This document shows, one piece after another, positions 48,743-58,137 of a DNA stretch of 64,000 bases. The translations under genes were made by a program, and so were the position numbers. The notes under the pieces are model-generated. The model did no database searches and was not told the origin of the DNA. It saw only the letters and a list, made by a program, of their open reading frames with translations. The stretch lies in the NCBI RefSeq assembly GCF_031458075.1, contig NZ_JAVDXT010000002.1:930001-994000 (forward strand), in the 5' to 3' direction. Each line of letters begins with the position of its first letter. Position 1 is the stretch's first letter. Source of the DNA: Rhodoferax_B ferrireducens_A. Lineage in GTDB: Bacteria > Pseudomonadota > Gammaproteobacteria > Burkholderiales > Burkholderiaceae_C.

Positions 48743-49630
48743 CTAACGCAGGTCCAGGCGCTGCACAACCGCATCCACAAACGCGGTGACCCCGCGCGGT
48801 ACCTGCTTGCGGCTGGGGTAGACCACGTATAAGCCGCCGTTGGACTGCCTGTAGTGCGGTAGCACCTCGCACAGCGTGCCGGCGCGCAGGTTTTGCGTCG
48901 CGATCGTCATCGGCAGCAGGGCGATACCCAGTCCTGCCACCGCCGCCTTCAGTTGCGCTTGCGCGGTGTTGGCGCTGAAGCTGCCCGTCACCTCCACCTG
49001 TTCCGGGCCCTGGGGGCCCTCCAGCCGCCAGAGACCACGGCCCACGGTCTTGGACGCGCGGATGCAGACGTGGTGGGACAGGTCTTCCAGCTGCGCCGGT
49101 GTGCCGCGCAGCGCCAAATAGGCCGGGCTGGCTACCAGCCCCGTGTGGTTGGTGCTGAGCCGGCGCGCTACCAGGCTGGAGTCGGGCAGCTCGCCGCCGC
49201 GAAACGCCACGTCGATGCCTTCGCTGATCAGATCGGCCCGGCCGTCGCTGAGCACAAAATCCAGCTGCACAGCGGGATGCTCGCGCAGAAATTCCGCCAC
49301 CCAGTCCAGCTGAAAGAAGTCGAAGAAATCGGCCGGCACGGCCACCCGCACCAGGCCACTGGGCTCCTGCTGGGCTTCGGTCAGCTGCTGGGCGGCCTGC
49401 AGCAGCTCTTCCACCTGGGCGGCGCTGCGCCCATACAGCGCCCGGCCGGCGTCGGTGAGGTTCAGCTTGCGGGTGGAACGCTGCAGCAGGCGCACGCCCA
49501 GGTGGTTTTCCAGCTGCAGCACCTGGCGGCTCAGGGTATTGGGTGGCATGGATAGGCGCCGTGCCGCCTCGGCAAAACTGCCGGCCTGCACTACCTGCAC
49601 AAACATCGCGATCTCGTTCAGGTCCAGCAT
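48743..49630 (-). CDS. LysR-family transcriptional regulator
   Basis: 295 residues. The winged HTH is at 3-60 (MFVQVVQAGSFAEAARRLSM, TLSRQVLQLENHLGVRLLQR), followed by the periplasmic-binding-like effector domain (VRVAVPADFFDFFQLDWVAEF). LysR proteins usually control a divergent neighbour, here the DoxX-pirin pair starting 128 bases away; that gap should hold the operator. The effector is unknown. Confidence 0.92.
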   Translation of the reverse strand: MLDLNEIAMFVQVVQAGSFAEAARRLSMPPNTLSRQVLQLENHLGVRLLQRSTRKLNLTDAGRALYGRSAAQVEELLQAAQQLTEAQQEPSGLVRVAVPADFFDFFQLDWVAEFLREHPAVQLDFVLSDGRADLISEGIDVAFRGGELPDSSLVARRLSTNHTGLVASPAYLALRGTPAQLEDLSHHVCIRASKTVGRGLWRLEGPQGPEQVEVTGSFSANTAQAQLKAAVAGLGIALLPMTIATQNLRAGTLCEVLPHYRQSNGGLYVVYPSRKQVPRGVTAFVDAVVQRLDLR

Positions 49631-49758
49631 GCAGGGTCTATTGCTCTTAAAAATGGATGATTCAAATCCAATTAAGCCGTCTAGTCAAGGTCTGGTGCCG
49701 TACCTACTATCCAGTTCTGTGCTTTCTGGTTCTTACTTTTTACTGTTCAGGAGTTTTT

Positions 49759-50142
49759 ATGGCCCTTTCTTCTACCGCCCAAAACCGCATCGTTTGGGGC
49801 GTTCGCATTTTTCTGGCGCTGGCCATGGGCGCGGCCGGCACGGCCAAGCTGGCCGGTGTGCCGCAAATGGTGGAAATTTTCAACCACATCGGCCTGGGCC
49901 AATGGTTCCGCTCTTTTACCGGGGCGGTGGAGGTGGTCGGTGCGGTGCTGCTGCTGGTACCCGCTACCGGCTTGTTGGGTGCCCTGTGGGTCGGCGGCAC
50001 CATGGTCGGGGCAGTCGCCACGCACCTGTTTGTCATCGAGGGCTCGCCGGTGCCGGCGATGGTGCTGGGGCTGCTGTGCGCGTTTGTGGCCTACCAGCTG
50101 CGGCCGGGCCAGCAGCGCCGTGCCGGCGTGGCGGCGGTATGA
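49759..50142 (+). CDS. DoxX-family membrane protein
   Basis: 127 residues, four membrane helices (IFLALAMGAAGTAKLAGVPQ, AVEVVGAVLLLVPATGLLGA, VGGTMVGAVATHLFVI, MVLGLLCAFVAYQL). DoxX-like proteins are membrane oxidoreductase partners of unclear function. AGGAG eight bases before the ATG fixes the start. It overlaps the pirin gene by 4 bases, and both are probably controlled by the divergent LysR protein. Confidence 0.88.
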   Translation: MALSSTAQNRIVWGVRIFLALAMGAAGTAKLAGVPQMVEIFNHIGLGQWFRSFTGAVEVVGAVLLLVPATGLLGALWVGGTMVGAVATHLFVIEGSPVPAMVLGLLCAFVAYQLRPGQQRRAGVAAV

Positions 50143-50993
50143 CGGCCGTGCTGAAACCCGCGGTGGCCGCGGGCCGCAAGGTGGTGCACCGCACGCGCGG
50201 CCATACGCACGGGCCTATTACCCGGCTGATGAGTCCGTCGGACCTGGGCGAATTGCTGAAGCCGTTTGTGTTTCTGGACCTGTTTGTCAGCGACGACCCG
50301 GCCCAGCTGGGCGGATTCCCCATGCATCCGCACTCCGGCATCGCCACGCTGACCTACCTGGTGGCCGGCGGCATGGAGTACGCCGACAGCACCGGCCAAA
50401 GCGGCCGACTGCAGGCAGGCAGCGTGGAATGGATGCGGGCCGGCGGCGGCGTATGGCACACCGGCAAGCCCACCGACGATGTGCCCGCGCATGGCTTTCA
50501 GCTGTGGATCGCGCTGCCCGAGGCACTGGAGAACGCGCCGGCCGAAAGCCAGTACCTCAGCCCGGCCGCGCTGACGCACAGCGGCCCGGCCACGGTGCTG
50601 CTAGGGCAGTACGCCGGTGTGCGCAGCGCGATTGCGCACCCGGCGGATGCCACCTACCTGGCGGTGCAGCTGCGCGCGGGCGAGACCTGGACCTACCAGC
50701 CGCCCGCCGGACACAGCGTGGGCTGGCTGGCGGTGGACGTCGGCGAGCTGGACTTGCCCGAGCCGGTGGTCCGGGGCGACATGCTGGTGTTCGACCAGTC
50801 GGAAGACCCCATCACCCTGCGGGCCCAGACCGACGCCGTGCTGGTGCTGGGCTCGGCAGTGCCGCACCCACACCCGCTGGTGATGGGCCGGTATTCGGTG
50901 CACACCAGTGCCGAGGCCTTGCGCCGGGGCGAGGACGGTATCCGCCAGGTGGCCCAGCGGCTGCGGGCCGAAGGCGTGCTGGGCCTGCGTTAA
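50139..50993 (+). CDS. Pirin-family protein
   Basis: 284 residues, bicupin. The metal site appears in FPMHPHSGIATLTYLVAGGMEYADS and the signature GSVEWMRAGGGVWHT; the C-terminal cupin is present. Some pirins oxidise quercetin, others act as regulators; the role here is open. Coupled to the DoxX gene by an ATGA overlap. Confidence 0.9.
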   Translation: MTAVLKPAVAAGRKVVHRTRGHTHGPITRLMSPSDLGELLKPFVFLDLFVSDDPAQLGGFPMHPHSGIATLTYLVAGGMEYADSTGQSGRLQAGSVEWMRAGGGVWHTGKPTDDVPAHGFQLWIALPEALENAPAESQYLSPAALTHSGPATVLLGQYAGVRSAIAHPADATYLAVQLRAGETWTYQPPAGHSVGWLAVDVGELDLPEPVVRGDMLVFDQSEDPITLRAQTDAVLVLGSAVPHPHPLVMGRYSVHTSAEALRRGEDGIRQVAQRLRAEGVLGLR

Positions 50994-51002
50994 AGCAGAT
51001 GC

Positions 51003-51845
51003 TCAGCGCGCCGGGCGGCTGTCGATATGGACGTGCGCCGCCTGTGCGCCTTGCTGTGCCGGCAGGCCCAGCCAGCGCTGCGCCGCAGCCTGCAGCACCG
51101 CCGCTTCGCCGGTGGTGAGCAACTGCAGGCCGCCAGGGCCGCTGTGCAGCAAACCGCCGGCCTCCAGCAACTGCCGGGTGCGCCGTGCCACCGGTTCGCC
51201 GGTGGACAGGATGCGCACTTGCGGGCCGACCCGTTGTTCCAGATGGGTTTGCGCGAACACATAGTGGGTGCAGCCCAGCACCAGCGTGTCGATCTCGCCA
51301 GGGTTTGAACCAAATTGGCCCATGGCGCTGATGTAGTCTGCGCAGAATGCTATGGTTTTTGCATCGTCGCCCGATGCCACGCTGCGGCTGATGGCGTCGG
51401 CCAGGCCGTCGCAGGGTTGAACGATGAACTCCGCCTGGTCCTGCAGGCTGAGGCGCAAGGCATTGAACTTGGCGCTGCTGACGGTGCCGCGCGTGCCGAT
51501 GACGCCTACGCGTTTCGTCTGGCTGGCCATTGCTGCGGGTTTCAGGCCGGGCTCGACGCCGATGATGGGCAGGTCCGGGTGCTCGGCGCGCAGCAGGGCG
51601 ACGGCCGCCATGGTCGCGGTATTGCAGGCGATGACCAGGGCCTTGATGCCATGGGTTTGCCGCAGGTACGCGGTGATGGCGCGGGAGCGCTGCACTACAT
51701 GGCCATCGCCGCGCTCGCCATAGGGCGCATAGGCACTGTCGTCCAGGTAGACAAAGTGCTCCAGCGGCAAGGCGGCCTGCAGCGCTTGTAAAACGCTGAG
51801 GCCGCCGATGCCGCTGTCAAAAACGCCTATGGGCAGTGGACTCAA
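51003..51845 (-). CDS. murI: Glutamate racemase
   Basis: 280 residues from a TTG at 51845 that overlaps the fumarase stop by 4 bases; upstream codons do not look like MurI. Catalytic signatures are present: IGVFDSGIGGLSVL, the ACNTAT cysteine and the LGCTHY cysteine, plus GVEPGLKPA. It makes D-glutamate for peptidoglycan. A degenerate dispersed-repeat-like stretch near 51355-51410 lies in frame. Confidence 0.92.
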   Translation of the reverse strand: MSPLPIGVFDSGIGGLSVLQALQAALPLEHFVYLDDSAYAPYGERGDGHVVQRSRAITAYLRQTHGIKALVIACNTATMAAVALLRAEHPDLPIIGVEPGLKPAAMASQTKRVGVIGTRGTVSSAKFNALRLSLQDQAEFIVQPCDGLADAISRSVASGDDAKTIAFCADYISAMGQFGSNPGEIDTLVLGCTHYVFAQTHLEQRVGPQVRILSTGEPVARRTRQLLEAGGLLHSGPGGLQLLTTGEAAVLQAAAQRWLGLPAQQGAQAAHVHIDSRPAR

Positions 51846-53395
51846 GCCGCCACAACTCCGATGTTCTTGAATTCGCCGGTGGCGATCTTCTTCTGCCATT
51901 CGGCCGGGCCGGTGATGTGGGCGCTGGTGCCGCCCGCATCCACCGCCACGGTGACCGGCATGTCGACCACGTCAAACTCGTAAATCGCTTCCATGCCCAG
52001 GTCGGCAAAGCCCACCACCTTGGCGGTCTTGATGGCTTTGCTCACCAGGTAGGCGGCGCCGCCCACGGCCATCAGGTAGGCACTCTTGTGCTTCTTGATG
52101 GCTTCGATGGCGACCGGGCCGCGCTCGGACTTGCCGATCATGGATATCAAACCGGTCTCGGCCAGCATCATCTCGGTGAAGCCGTCCATGCGGGTGGCGG
52201 TGGTCGGGCCGGCCGGGCCGACGGCTTCGTCGCGCACCGGGTCGACCGGTCCGACGTAGTAGATGACGCGGTTGGTGAAGTCGACCGGCAGCTTCTCGCC
52301 CTTGGCCAGCATGTCCTGGATGCGCTTGTGGGCAGCGTCGCGGCCGGTCAGCATCTTGCCGTTCAGCAGCAGGGTGTCGCCGGGCTTCCAGCTGGCGACT
52401 TCGGCCTTGGTCAGGGTGTTCAGGTCGACCTTTTTGCTCTTGTTGTAGTCGGGCGTCCAGTTGACGTTGGGCCACAGGTCGAGCGAAGGTGGGTCCAGGT
52501 AGACCGGGCCGCTGCCGTCCATCACAAAGTGGGCGTGGCGGGTGGCGGCGCAGTTGGGGATCATGGCCACGGGCTTGCTGGCAGCGTGGGTCGGGTACAT
52601 CTTGATCTTGATGTCCAGCACGGTGGTCAGGCCGCCCAGGCCCTGGGCGCCTATGCCGAGGGCATTGACCTTCTCGAACAGCTCCAGGCGCAGGGCTTCG
52701 GTCTTGGTGAGTGCACCGCCGGCCGAGGACTTGGCTTGCAGCTCGTACATGTCCAGGTCGTCCATCAGGCTTTGCTTGGCCATCAGCACGGCTTTTTCGG
52801 CCGTGCCGCCAATGCCTATGCCCAGCATGCCGGGCGGGCACCAGCCAGCGCCCATGGTGGGCACGGTCTTCAGCACCCAGTCAACGACAGAGTCGCCGGG
52901 GTTCAGCATGACCATCTTGCTCTTGTTTTCCGAGCCGCCGCCCTTGGCCGCGACGGTGATGTCCACGGTGTTGCCGGGTACGATCTCGGTGACGATGACG
53001 GCGGGGGTGTTGTCCTTGGTGTTCTTGCGGTCGAACTGCGGGTCGGCCACGATGCTGGCGCGCAAGGTGTTGTCGGGGTGGTTGTAGCCCTGGCGCACGC
53101 CTTCGTTGATGGCGTCGTCCAGGCTGCCGGTAAAGCCTTCCCAGCGCACGTCCATGCCGACTTTCAGGAATACGTTGACGATGCCGGTGTCCTGGCAGAT
53201 CGGGCGCTGGCCGGTGGCGCTCATCTTGCTGTTGGTCAGGATTTGCGCAATCGCGTCCTTGGCCGCCGGGCTTTGTTCGCGCTCGTAGGCGCGGGCCAGG
53301 TGGGCGATGTAGTCGGTGGGGTGGTAGTAGCTGATGTACTGCAGCGCAGCGGCGATGGATTCGATCAGATCGGCTTGGCGGATGCTCGTGGTCAT
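51842..53395 (-). CDS. Class I fumarate hydratase ([4Fe-4S])
   Basis: 517 residues. Fuses the alpha and beta fumarase/tartrate dehydratase domains; cluster cysteines appear in RPICQDTGIVN, GAGWCPPGMLGIGIGG and PNCAATRHAHF. Oxygen-sensitive TCA enzyme interconverting fumarate and malate. The window also encodes a class II enzyme at 62096. The frame runs on upstream of 53395 but has no family likeness there. Confidence 0.95.
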   Translation of the reverse strand: MTTSIRQADLIESIAAALQYISYYHPTDYIAHLARAYEREQSPAAKDAIAQILTNSKMSATGQRPICQDTGIVNVFLKVGMDVRWEGFTGSLDDAINEGVRQGYNHPDNTLRASIVADPQFDRKNTKDNTPAVIVTEIVPGNTVDITVAAKGGGSENKSKMVMLNPGDSVVDWVLKTVPTMGAGWCPPGMLGIGIGGTAEKAVLMAKQSLMDDLDMYELQAKSSAGGALTKTEALRLELFEKVNALGIGAQGLGGLTTVLDIKIKMYPTHAASKPVAMIPNCAATRHAHFVMDGSGPVYLDPPSLDLWPNVNWTPDYNKSKKVDLNTLTKAEVASWKPGDTLLLNGKMLTGRDAAHKRIQDMLAKGEKLPVDFTNRVIYYVGPVDPVRDEAVGPAGPTTATRMDGFTEMMLAETGLISMIGKSERGPVAIEAIKKHKSAYLMAVGGAAYLVSKAIKTAKVVGFADLGMEAIYEFDVVDMPVTVAVDAGGTSAHITGPAEWQKKIATGEFKNIGVVAA

Positions 53396-53489
53396 GGGGT
53401 GCCTGGCTAGTGGGTGGGGTAACTGAAGGGAAACCCTAGGATTATCCCCTGTGCGGCGGCCGGTTTCCGCGCTCGGATGGGGATGGCCA

Positions 53490-53548
53490 GTTGCTATATT
53501 AAAAGTAGCTACTGGCGCTGGTGGATATTGCGCTAGAGGCATAAAACA
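53490..53548 (+). repeat. TAGCT/GCGC dispersed repeat, copy 12
   Basis: Reads TTGCTATATTAAAAGTAGCT, ACTGGCGC, spacer, TATTGCGCTAGAGGC, ATAAAA. A typical copy upstream of the fumarase gene, next to a terminator. Confidence 0.85.
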
Positions 53549-53553
53549 TGCAT

Positions 53554-53586
53554 AAAAAAGCCCGCCGACAGGTCGGCGGGCTTTTA
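53554..53586. terminator. Bidirectional intrinsic terminator
   Basis: AAAAAAGCCCGCCGA, CAGG, TCGGCGGGCTTTT: eleven-base G/C-rich arms with A-run before and T-run after. It closes the amino-acid transporter operon on the minus strand. Confidence 0.88.
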
Positions 53587-53612
53587 CGCGGGGGCTGCCA
53601 GAAACAGCGCGG

Positions 53613-54344
53613 TTACAGCACTTTGCTGAGGAATTTGCGCGTGCGCTCTTCCTTCGGACTGTCGAACAGCTCGGTGGGCGTGCCTTGCTCGACCACCAGG
53701 CCTTCGTCCAGGAACAGCACGCGGTCGGCCACCTGGCGGGCAAAGCCCATCTCGTGGGTCACGACCACCATGGTCATGCCTTCTTCGGCCAGCGCCTGCA
53801 TCACGGCCAGCACTTCGCCGACCATTTCGGGGTCGAGCGCCGAGGTCGGCTCGTCGAACAGCATGATGCGCGGCTGCATCGCCAGCGCGCGGGCAATTGC
53901 CACGCGCTGCTGCTGGCCGCCGGACAGCTGGTTCGGGTAGGCGTCGATCTTCTCCAGCAGTCCCACCTTCAGCAGCAGCTCGCTGGCCCGCGCCCGGGCT
54001 TGGGCGTCGGTCAGCTTGCGCACCTTGCTCGGCGCCAGGGTGATGTTCTCCAGCACGGTCTTGTGCGGGAACAGGTTGAAGCGCTGGAACACCATGCCGA
54101 TCTCGGCGCGCAGCGCGTCGATATTCGTCTTCGGGTCGTGCACCGACACATTGTTCACCAGCACCGTGCCGCCGGATGCGTCTTCCAGCCCGTTCAGGCA
54201 GCGCAGAAACGTGCTCTTGCCCGAGCCCGATGGCCCGATCACGCAGACCACTTCGGACGCATGGATCGCGCAGTCGATGCCGCGCAATACCGGTGCGGCA
54301 CCGAATTGCTTGGTCAGTTTCTCAACGCGAATCACCACGTCCAT
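53613..54344 (-). CDS. Polar amino-acid ABC transporter ATPase (GlnQ/HisP type)
   Basis: 243 residues: Walker A GPSGSGKST, signature LSGGQQQRVAIARAL, Walker B IMLFDEPTSALDPE, H-loop VVTHEMGF. Energises the importer whose permease and receptor genes lie upstream. Overlaps the permease gene by 23 bases. Confidence 0.93.
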   Translation of the reverse strand: MDVVIRVEKLTKQFGAAPVLRGIDCAIHASEVVCVIGPSGSGKSTFLRCLNGLEDASGGTVLVNNVSVHDPKTNIDALRAEIGMVFQRFNLFPHKTVLENITLAPSKVRKLTDAQARARASELLLKVGLLEKIDAYPNQLSGGQQQRVAIARALAMQPRIMLFDEPTSALDPEMVGEVLAVMQALAEEGMTMVVVTHEMGFARQVADRVLFLDEGLVVEQGTPTELFDSPKEERTRKFLSKVL

Positions 54345-55089
54345 AGCGAGCCTCCAGTTGTTTGATGCCGTAGGCCAGGCCCAGGGTCAGCACCCAGTAC
54401 ATCAGTGAAATCGCCAGGTACGGCTCCCAGTAGCGCGAATAGGCGCCAGCCACGGTGCGCGCCGCATAGGCCAGCTCGGCCAGGCCGATGGCCGAGATCA
54501 GCGACGAGTCCTTCAGCAGCGAAATCGCGTTATTGCCCAGCGGCGGCAGCATGCGACGAAACGCCTGCGGCAGCACGATGTGGAACATGGTGCGCCGAAA
54601 CGACATGCCCAGCGAGCGCGAGGCCTCCACCTGGCCTTTGTCGATCGACTGGATGCCGGCGCGGAAGATCTCCGAGATATAGGCACCCGCATTCAAGGTC
54701 AGCGCCACGATGCCGGATACAAAGGCGCCGTAGTTCTGCTTGATGTTGCGAGCCGTGTCGCCCGAGATGAACAAGCCATCCGCCGGGTTGATGAACAGCG
54801 GCAGCACCGCGAAGTGAATCAGCAGAATCTGCACGAACAGCGGCGTGCCGCGAAAGAAGCTGACGTACACGGTGGACGGCCAGCGCAGCAGGTATTTGCA
54901 CAGCTGGCGCGCCGGCGCATGGCGGGCTTCAGCCACCCGCGCCATGCCGATCGCCAGGCCCAGGGCCGTGCCCTGGACGATGCAGATCAGCGTGACGGTG
55001 ATGGTCATCTGCAGGCCGCGCCAGAACAGCTCGGCGTATTCCGCAATGATGTCGGCGCGGAACCAACCGAACCAGAGTATCGGTTCCAT
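54322..55089 (-). CDS. Polar amino-acid ABC transporter permease (HisM/GlnP type)
   Basis: 255 residues with about five membrane helices; the family EAA-like loop (VEASRSLGMSFRRTMFHIVL) and early segment YAELFWRGLQMTITVTLI are present. A single permease gene implies a homodimer. Between receptor and ATPase genes. Confidence 0.92.
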   Translation of the reverse strand: MEPILWFGWFRADIIAEYAELFWRGLQMTITVTLICIVQGTALGLAIGMARVAEARHAPARQLCKYLLRWPSTVYVSFFRGTPLFVQILLIHFAVLPLFINPADGLFISGDTARNIKQNYGAFVSGIVALTLNAGAYISEIFRAGIQSIDKGQVEASRSLGMSFRRTMFHIVLPQAFRRMLPPLGNNAISLLKDSSLISAIGLAELAYAARTVAGAYSRYWEPYLAISLMYWVLTLGLAYGIKQLEARYGRGDSR

Positions 55090-55120
55090 AACTCAGAAGC
55101 CGTTCAGAAGCTACGCGGGC

Positions 55121-55897
55121 TTATTGCGCGGGCAGGGTGGGCGCTTCGGCTTGGAACCACTTCTTGTAGATGGTGGCGTAGCTGCCATCGGCCTTGACCG
55201 CGGCCAGGCCGGTGTTCAGCTTGTCCAGCAGCGCCTTGTTGCCTTGCTTGACGACGATGCCGAAGAACTCCTTGGGGAAGCTCGGGTCGTTCACCGTCTT
55301 CAGCTGCTTGTGCTCCTGCACGCGGAAGGCGATCACGCCGTTGTCGCCGATAGCGGCGTCCAGGCCGCTGTTGGCCAGCTCGGAGATCACCACCGGCGTG
55401 CTTTCAAAGCGGCGGATGTCGGGGTTGGTCTTGCCGAATTCGCGCGAGGAAATGTCGTCGCCGGTGCTGCCGGTGACGACGCCGATCTTCTTGCCGGCCA
55501 GGTCCTTCAGCGTCTTGGCGGTGCTGGCTTGGGGCACGGCGATCAGCTGACGGGCTTCGAAGTAGGGGGCGGTGAAATCGTAGGACTGCTTGCGCTTGTC
55601 GTTGATGGTCACGCCGGAGATCACCAGGTCCACGTCGCCGTTGTTCAGCGCGGCGAAGATGCCGGTCCAGGGGGTGTTGACGATCTTGATCTGCAAGCCG
55701 GCTTTTTGCGCCACGGCCTTGATGATGTCCACGTCGTAGCCGACGATTTCTTTGCTGGGGCTTTCATAGGCAAACGGGCGGTAGGTGGCGCTGGAGCCGA
55801 CCACCAGCTCTTTGTTCTGGGCCTGGACGCTGCTGACGGAGCCGAGTGCAAGGGCGAAAAAGCCGACCGAAGCCGCGATCTTGTGGATGATTTGCAT
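55121..55897 (-). CDS. Polar amino-acid ABC transporter substrate-binding protein
   Basis: 258 residues from the ATG at 55897. Signal peptide (IAASVGFFALALGSVSSVQA), then an SBP family 3 receptor (YRPFAYESPSKEIVGYDVDI, VDLVISGVTINDKRKQSYDF, GKKIGVVTGSTG). Type-3 receptors bind Gln, Glu, His, Arg or similar; the ligand is not deducible. First gene of the operon. The 270-base region upstream also holds the divergent phoX promoter. Confidence 0.92.
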   Translation of the reverse strand: MQIIHKIAASVGFFALALGSVSSVQAQNKELVVGSSATYRPFAYESPSKEIVGYDVDIIKAVAQKAGLQIKIVNTPWTGIFAALNNGDVDLVISGVTINDKRKQSYDFTAPYFEARQLIAVPQASTAKTLKDLAGKKIGVVTGSTGDDISSREFGKTNPDIRRFESTPVVISELANSGLDAAIGDNGVIAFRVQEHKQLKTVNDPSFPKEFFGIVVKQGNKALLDKLNTGLAAVKADGSYATIYKKWFQAEAPTLPAQ

Positions 55898-56057
55898 GGG
55901 GTTGCCTATGGGGGAATGTAAAGAATTGGTTAAGTGTTCACTGAACCAGGGGCGGAATATACCAATTGGCGGCCATGCAATAGCCGTGCCTCCACTGGGA
56001 GAACCGCTCTGGCGGGCCGGTTTGCGGTGGTGGTGGCCGGACAAAACAGCACGGTGA

Positions 56058-56091
56058 CAGTCAAAAAACTGTCATATCGGCTTCCTATGAT
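56058..56091 (+). promoter_or_regulatory. Pho box and -10 element of phoX
   Basis: CAGTCAAAAAACTGTCAT matches the PhoB consensus (two CTGTCAT-type units 11 bases apart) at most positions, and TATGAT (56086-56091) follows ten bases later, the usual Pho-promoter spacing. It predicts induction of phoX by phosphate limitation. Confidence 0.72.
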
Positions 56092-56167
56092 CCGCAAAAA
56101 ATGCCGGACGCAGACAGCTGCCCACCGGCGCACAACCCCCGCTTCTCCCACCCTCTGGAACTCCACG

Positions 56168-58111
56168 ATGTCTGACGTTTCCCTCGCCTCGCGCCGCAGT
56201 GCGCTCAAATTCCTGGCCACCGCGCCCATGCTGCCCCTGGGCGCATTCGCCACCACGTCGCTGCTGTCGGGCTGCGCGACCACGGCACCGAGCACGGCCG
56301 GTTTTGCCTCGGCCAGCTTCACCGGCATGGCCGCGCCCACGTTGGCCAACCCGGCGGCCATGGCCAGCGTGGCCGTAGGCTCCAGCCTGAACATCACGTA
56401 CAAAGACAACAGCACGCAAAGCTACAAGCTGGCCTACCAGCCGTTCTTCATGACCGGCGACATGGTGCCGGACGGCAAGGGCGGCACGGTGCTGGCCGGC
56501 GGCTATGTGGACATCCGCAACCAGCCCATCATGGACCGCTCGGTGGCCGGCAAGGAGCGGCAGTTCTTCTCGGATTGCCCCGATGGCTCGTCGCTGCTGA
56601 CCTTGCCGAATGCCAATGTGCCCGGCGTCAAAGGCAAGCCGGTGTTCGCCGTGGTGCAGTTTGAATACACCACCCGCGACCAGCAGGGCGCCGATGCCTA
56701 CGGCACGCTGCCGTCGCCCATCGCCGTGCTGACCCTGGACCAGGACCAAAGCACCGGCAAGCTGAGCCTGGTGAAGTACCACAACGTCGACACCTCCAGC
56801 GCCCACGGCCTGTGGATCACCTGCGGCGCCAGCCTGTCGCCCTGGAACACCCATCTCTCCAGCGAAGAGTACGAGCCCAATGCGCCCTTCATCGGCGAGG
56901 TCAAGCACTTCAAGAGCTTCAGCAAAAACCTGTTTGGCGACGAAAACAAGGCCAACCCCTACCACTACGGCCACCTGCCCGAAGTCACGGTCAACCCCGA
57001 CGGTACCGGCTCCATCAAGAAGCATTACTGCCTGGGCCGCATCTCGCACGAGCTGATCCAGGTGATGCCCGACAACCGCACCGCGCTGATGGGCGACGAC
57101 TACACCAACGGCGGCCTGTTCATGTTCGTGGCCGACCGCGAGAAAGACCTGTCGGCCGGCACCTTGTACGTGGCCAGCCTGGACGCCGGCTTCTCGGTCG
57201 ACCCGGCCGTTGCCGGCGCCGGCGTCTACTGGATCAAGCTGGGCCACGCCACCAGCGCCGAGATCGAGCAGCTGGCCAATACCCTGAAGCCCGCCGACAT
57301 CATGGACGTGCGCAAGGACGACCCCAAGGACGCCAGCTTCACCCAGGTGTGGGTGGAAGGCGTGGCCAACTGGGTCAAGATCAAGCCGGGCATGGAAAAG
57401 GCCGCAGCTTTCCTGGAAACCCACCGCTACGCCAGTGTGGTGGGCGGCACCATGGCCTTCACCAAGATGGAAGGCACGACCGTCAACATCAAGGACAAGC
57501 TGGCGTATTCCGCGCTGTCCTATATCCAGAACTCCATGGTCAAGGGCGGCAAGGGCTGGACCGCCAGCAGCGGCATTGCGCTGCCCAAGGCGCTGAACGC
57601 CGGCGCGGTGATCGAGCACAAGCTGGCCGGCAAGCAAAAAGACCTGTCGGGCGCCGACATCCGCAGCGAATGGGTGCCTACCGCCACCAAGACGCTGCTG
57701 GCCGGCGAGGACATCGCCGCCGATGCCATGGGTAACCTGGCCCACATCGACAAGATCGCCAATCCTGACAACCTCAAGTTCTCGGAAAAGCTGCGCACCC
57801 TGTTCATCGGCGAAGACTCGGGCATGCACGTCAACAACTACCTGTGGGCCTACAACGTGGACACCAAGGCGCTGAGCCGCGTGCTGTCCACCCCGTCGGG
57901 CGCGGAATCCACCGGCCTGCATAGCGTGGACGAAATCCACGGCTGGACCTACATCATGAGCAACTTCCAGCATGCTGGCGACTGGATCCCGGCGCTGCAC
58001 GGCAAGGTGCAGGCCGCGCTGGACCCGCTGGTACGCGCCCAGTACAAGGACCGCTTCGGCGCCGCCGTGGGCTACCTGACGGCCGACCCGGTGGCGATCA
58101 AACTGGGCTGA
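56168..58111 (+). CDS. phoX: PhoX-family alkaline phosphatase, Tat-exported, probable lipoprotein
   Basis: 647 residues. A twin-arginine signal (ASRRSALKFLATAPM) is followed by a lipobox LLSGC, so the protein may be a Tat-translocated lipoprotein. The body matches the PhoX phosphatases (DGSSLLTLPNANVPGVKG, TCGASLSPWNTHLSSEEYEP, FIGEDSGMHVNNYLWAYNVD), which use Ca and Fe cofactors to release phosphate from organic esters. A Pho box precedes it. A repeat/terminator follows the stop. Confidence 0.88.
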   Translation: MSDVSLASRRSALKFLATAPMLPLGAFATTSLLSGCATTAPSTAGFASASFTGMAAPTLANPAAMASVAVGSSLNITYKDNSTQSYKLAYQPFFMTGDMVPDGKGGTVLAGGYVDIRNQPIMDRSVAGKERQFFSDCPDGSSLLTLPNANVPGVKGKPVFAVVQFEYTTRDQQGADAYGTLPSPIAVLTLDQDQSTGKLSLVKYHNVDTSSAHGLWITCGASLSPWNTHLSSEEYEPNAPFIGEVKHFKSFSKNLFGDENKANPYHYGHLPEVTVNPDGTGSIKKHYCLGRISHELIQVMPDNRTALMGDDYTNGGLFMFVADREKDLSAGTLYVASLDAGFSVDPAVAGAGVYWIKLGHATSAEIEQLANTLKPADIMDVRKDDPKDASFTQVWVEGVANWVKIKPGMEKAAAFLETHRYASVVGGTMAFTKMEGTTVNIKDKLAYSALSYIQNSMVKGGKGWTASSGIALPKALNAGAVIEHKLAGKQKDLSGADIRSEWVPTATKTLLAGEDIAADAMGNLAHIDKIANPDNLKFSEKLRTLFIGEDSGMHVNNYLWAYNVDTKALSRVLSTPSGAESTGLHSVDEIHGWTYIMSNFQHAGDWIPALHGKVQAALDPLVRAQYKDRFGAAVGYLTADPVAIKLG

Positions 58112-58137
58112 TGCGCTTGCCTGCGGTGGTGCGCAGG

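Noticed and set aside
51355..51410. Possible further TAGCT/GCGC repeat inside murI (GCTATGGTTTTTGCAT...)
   Set aside because: Only the GCTAT block and weak GC blocks are visible; too diverged to count as a copy.
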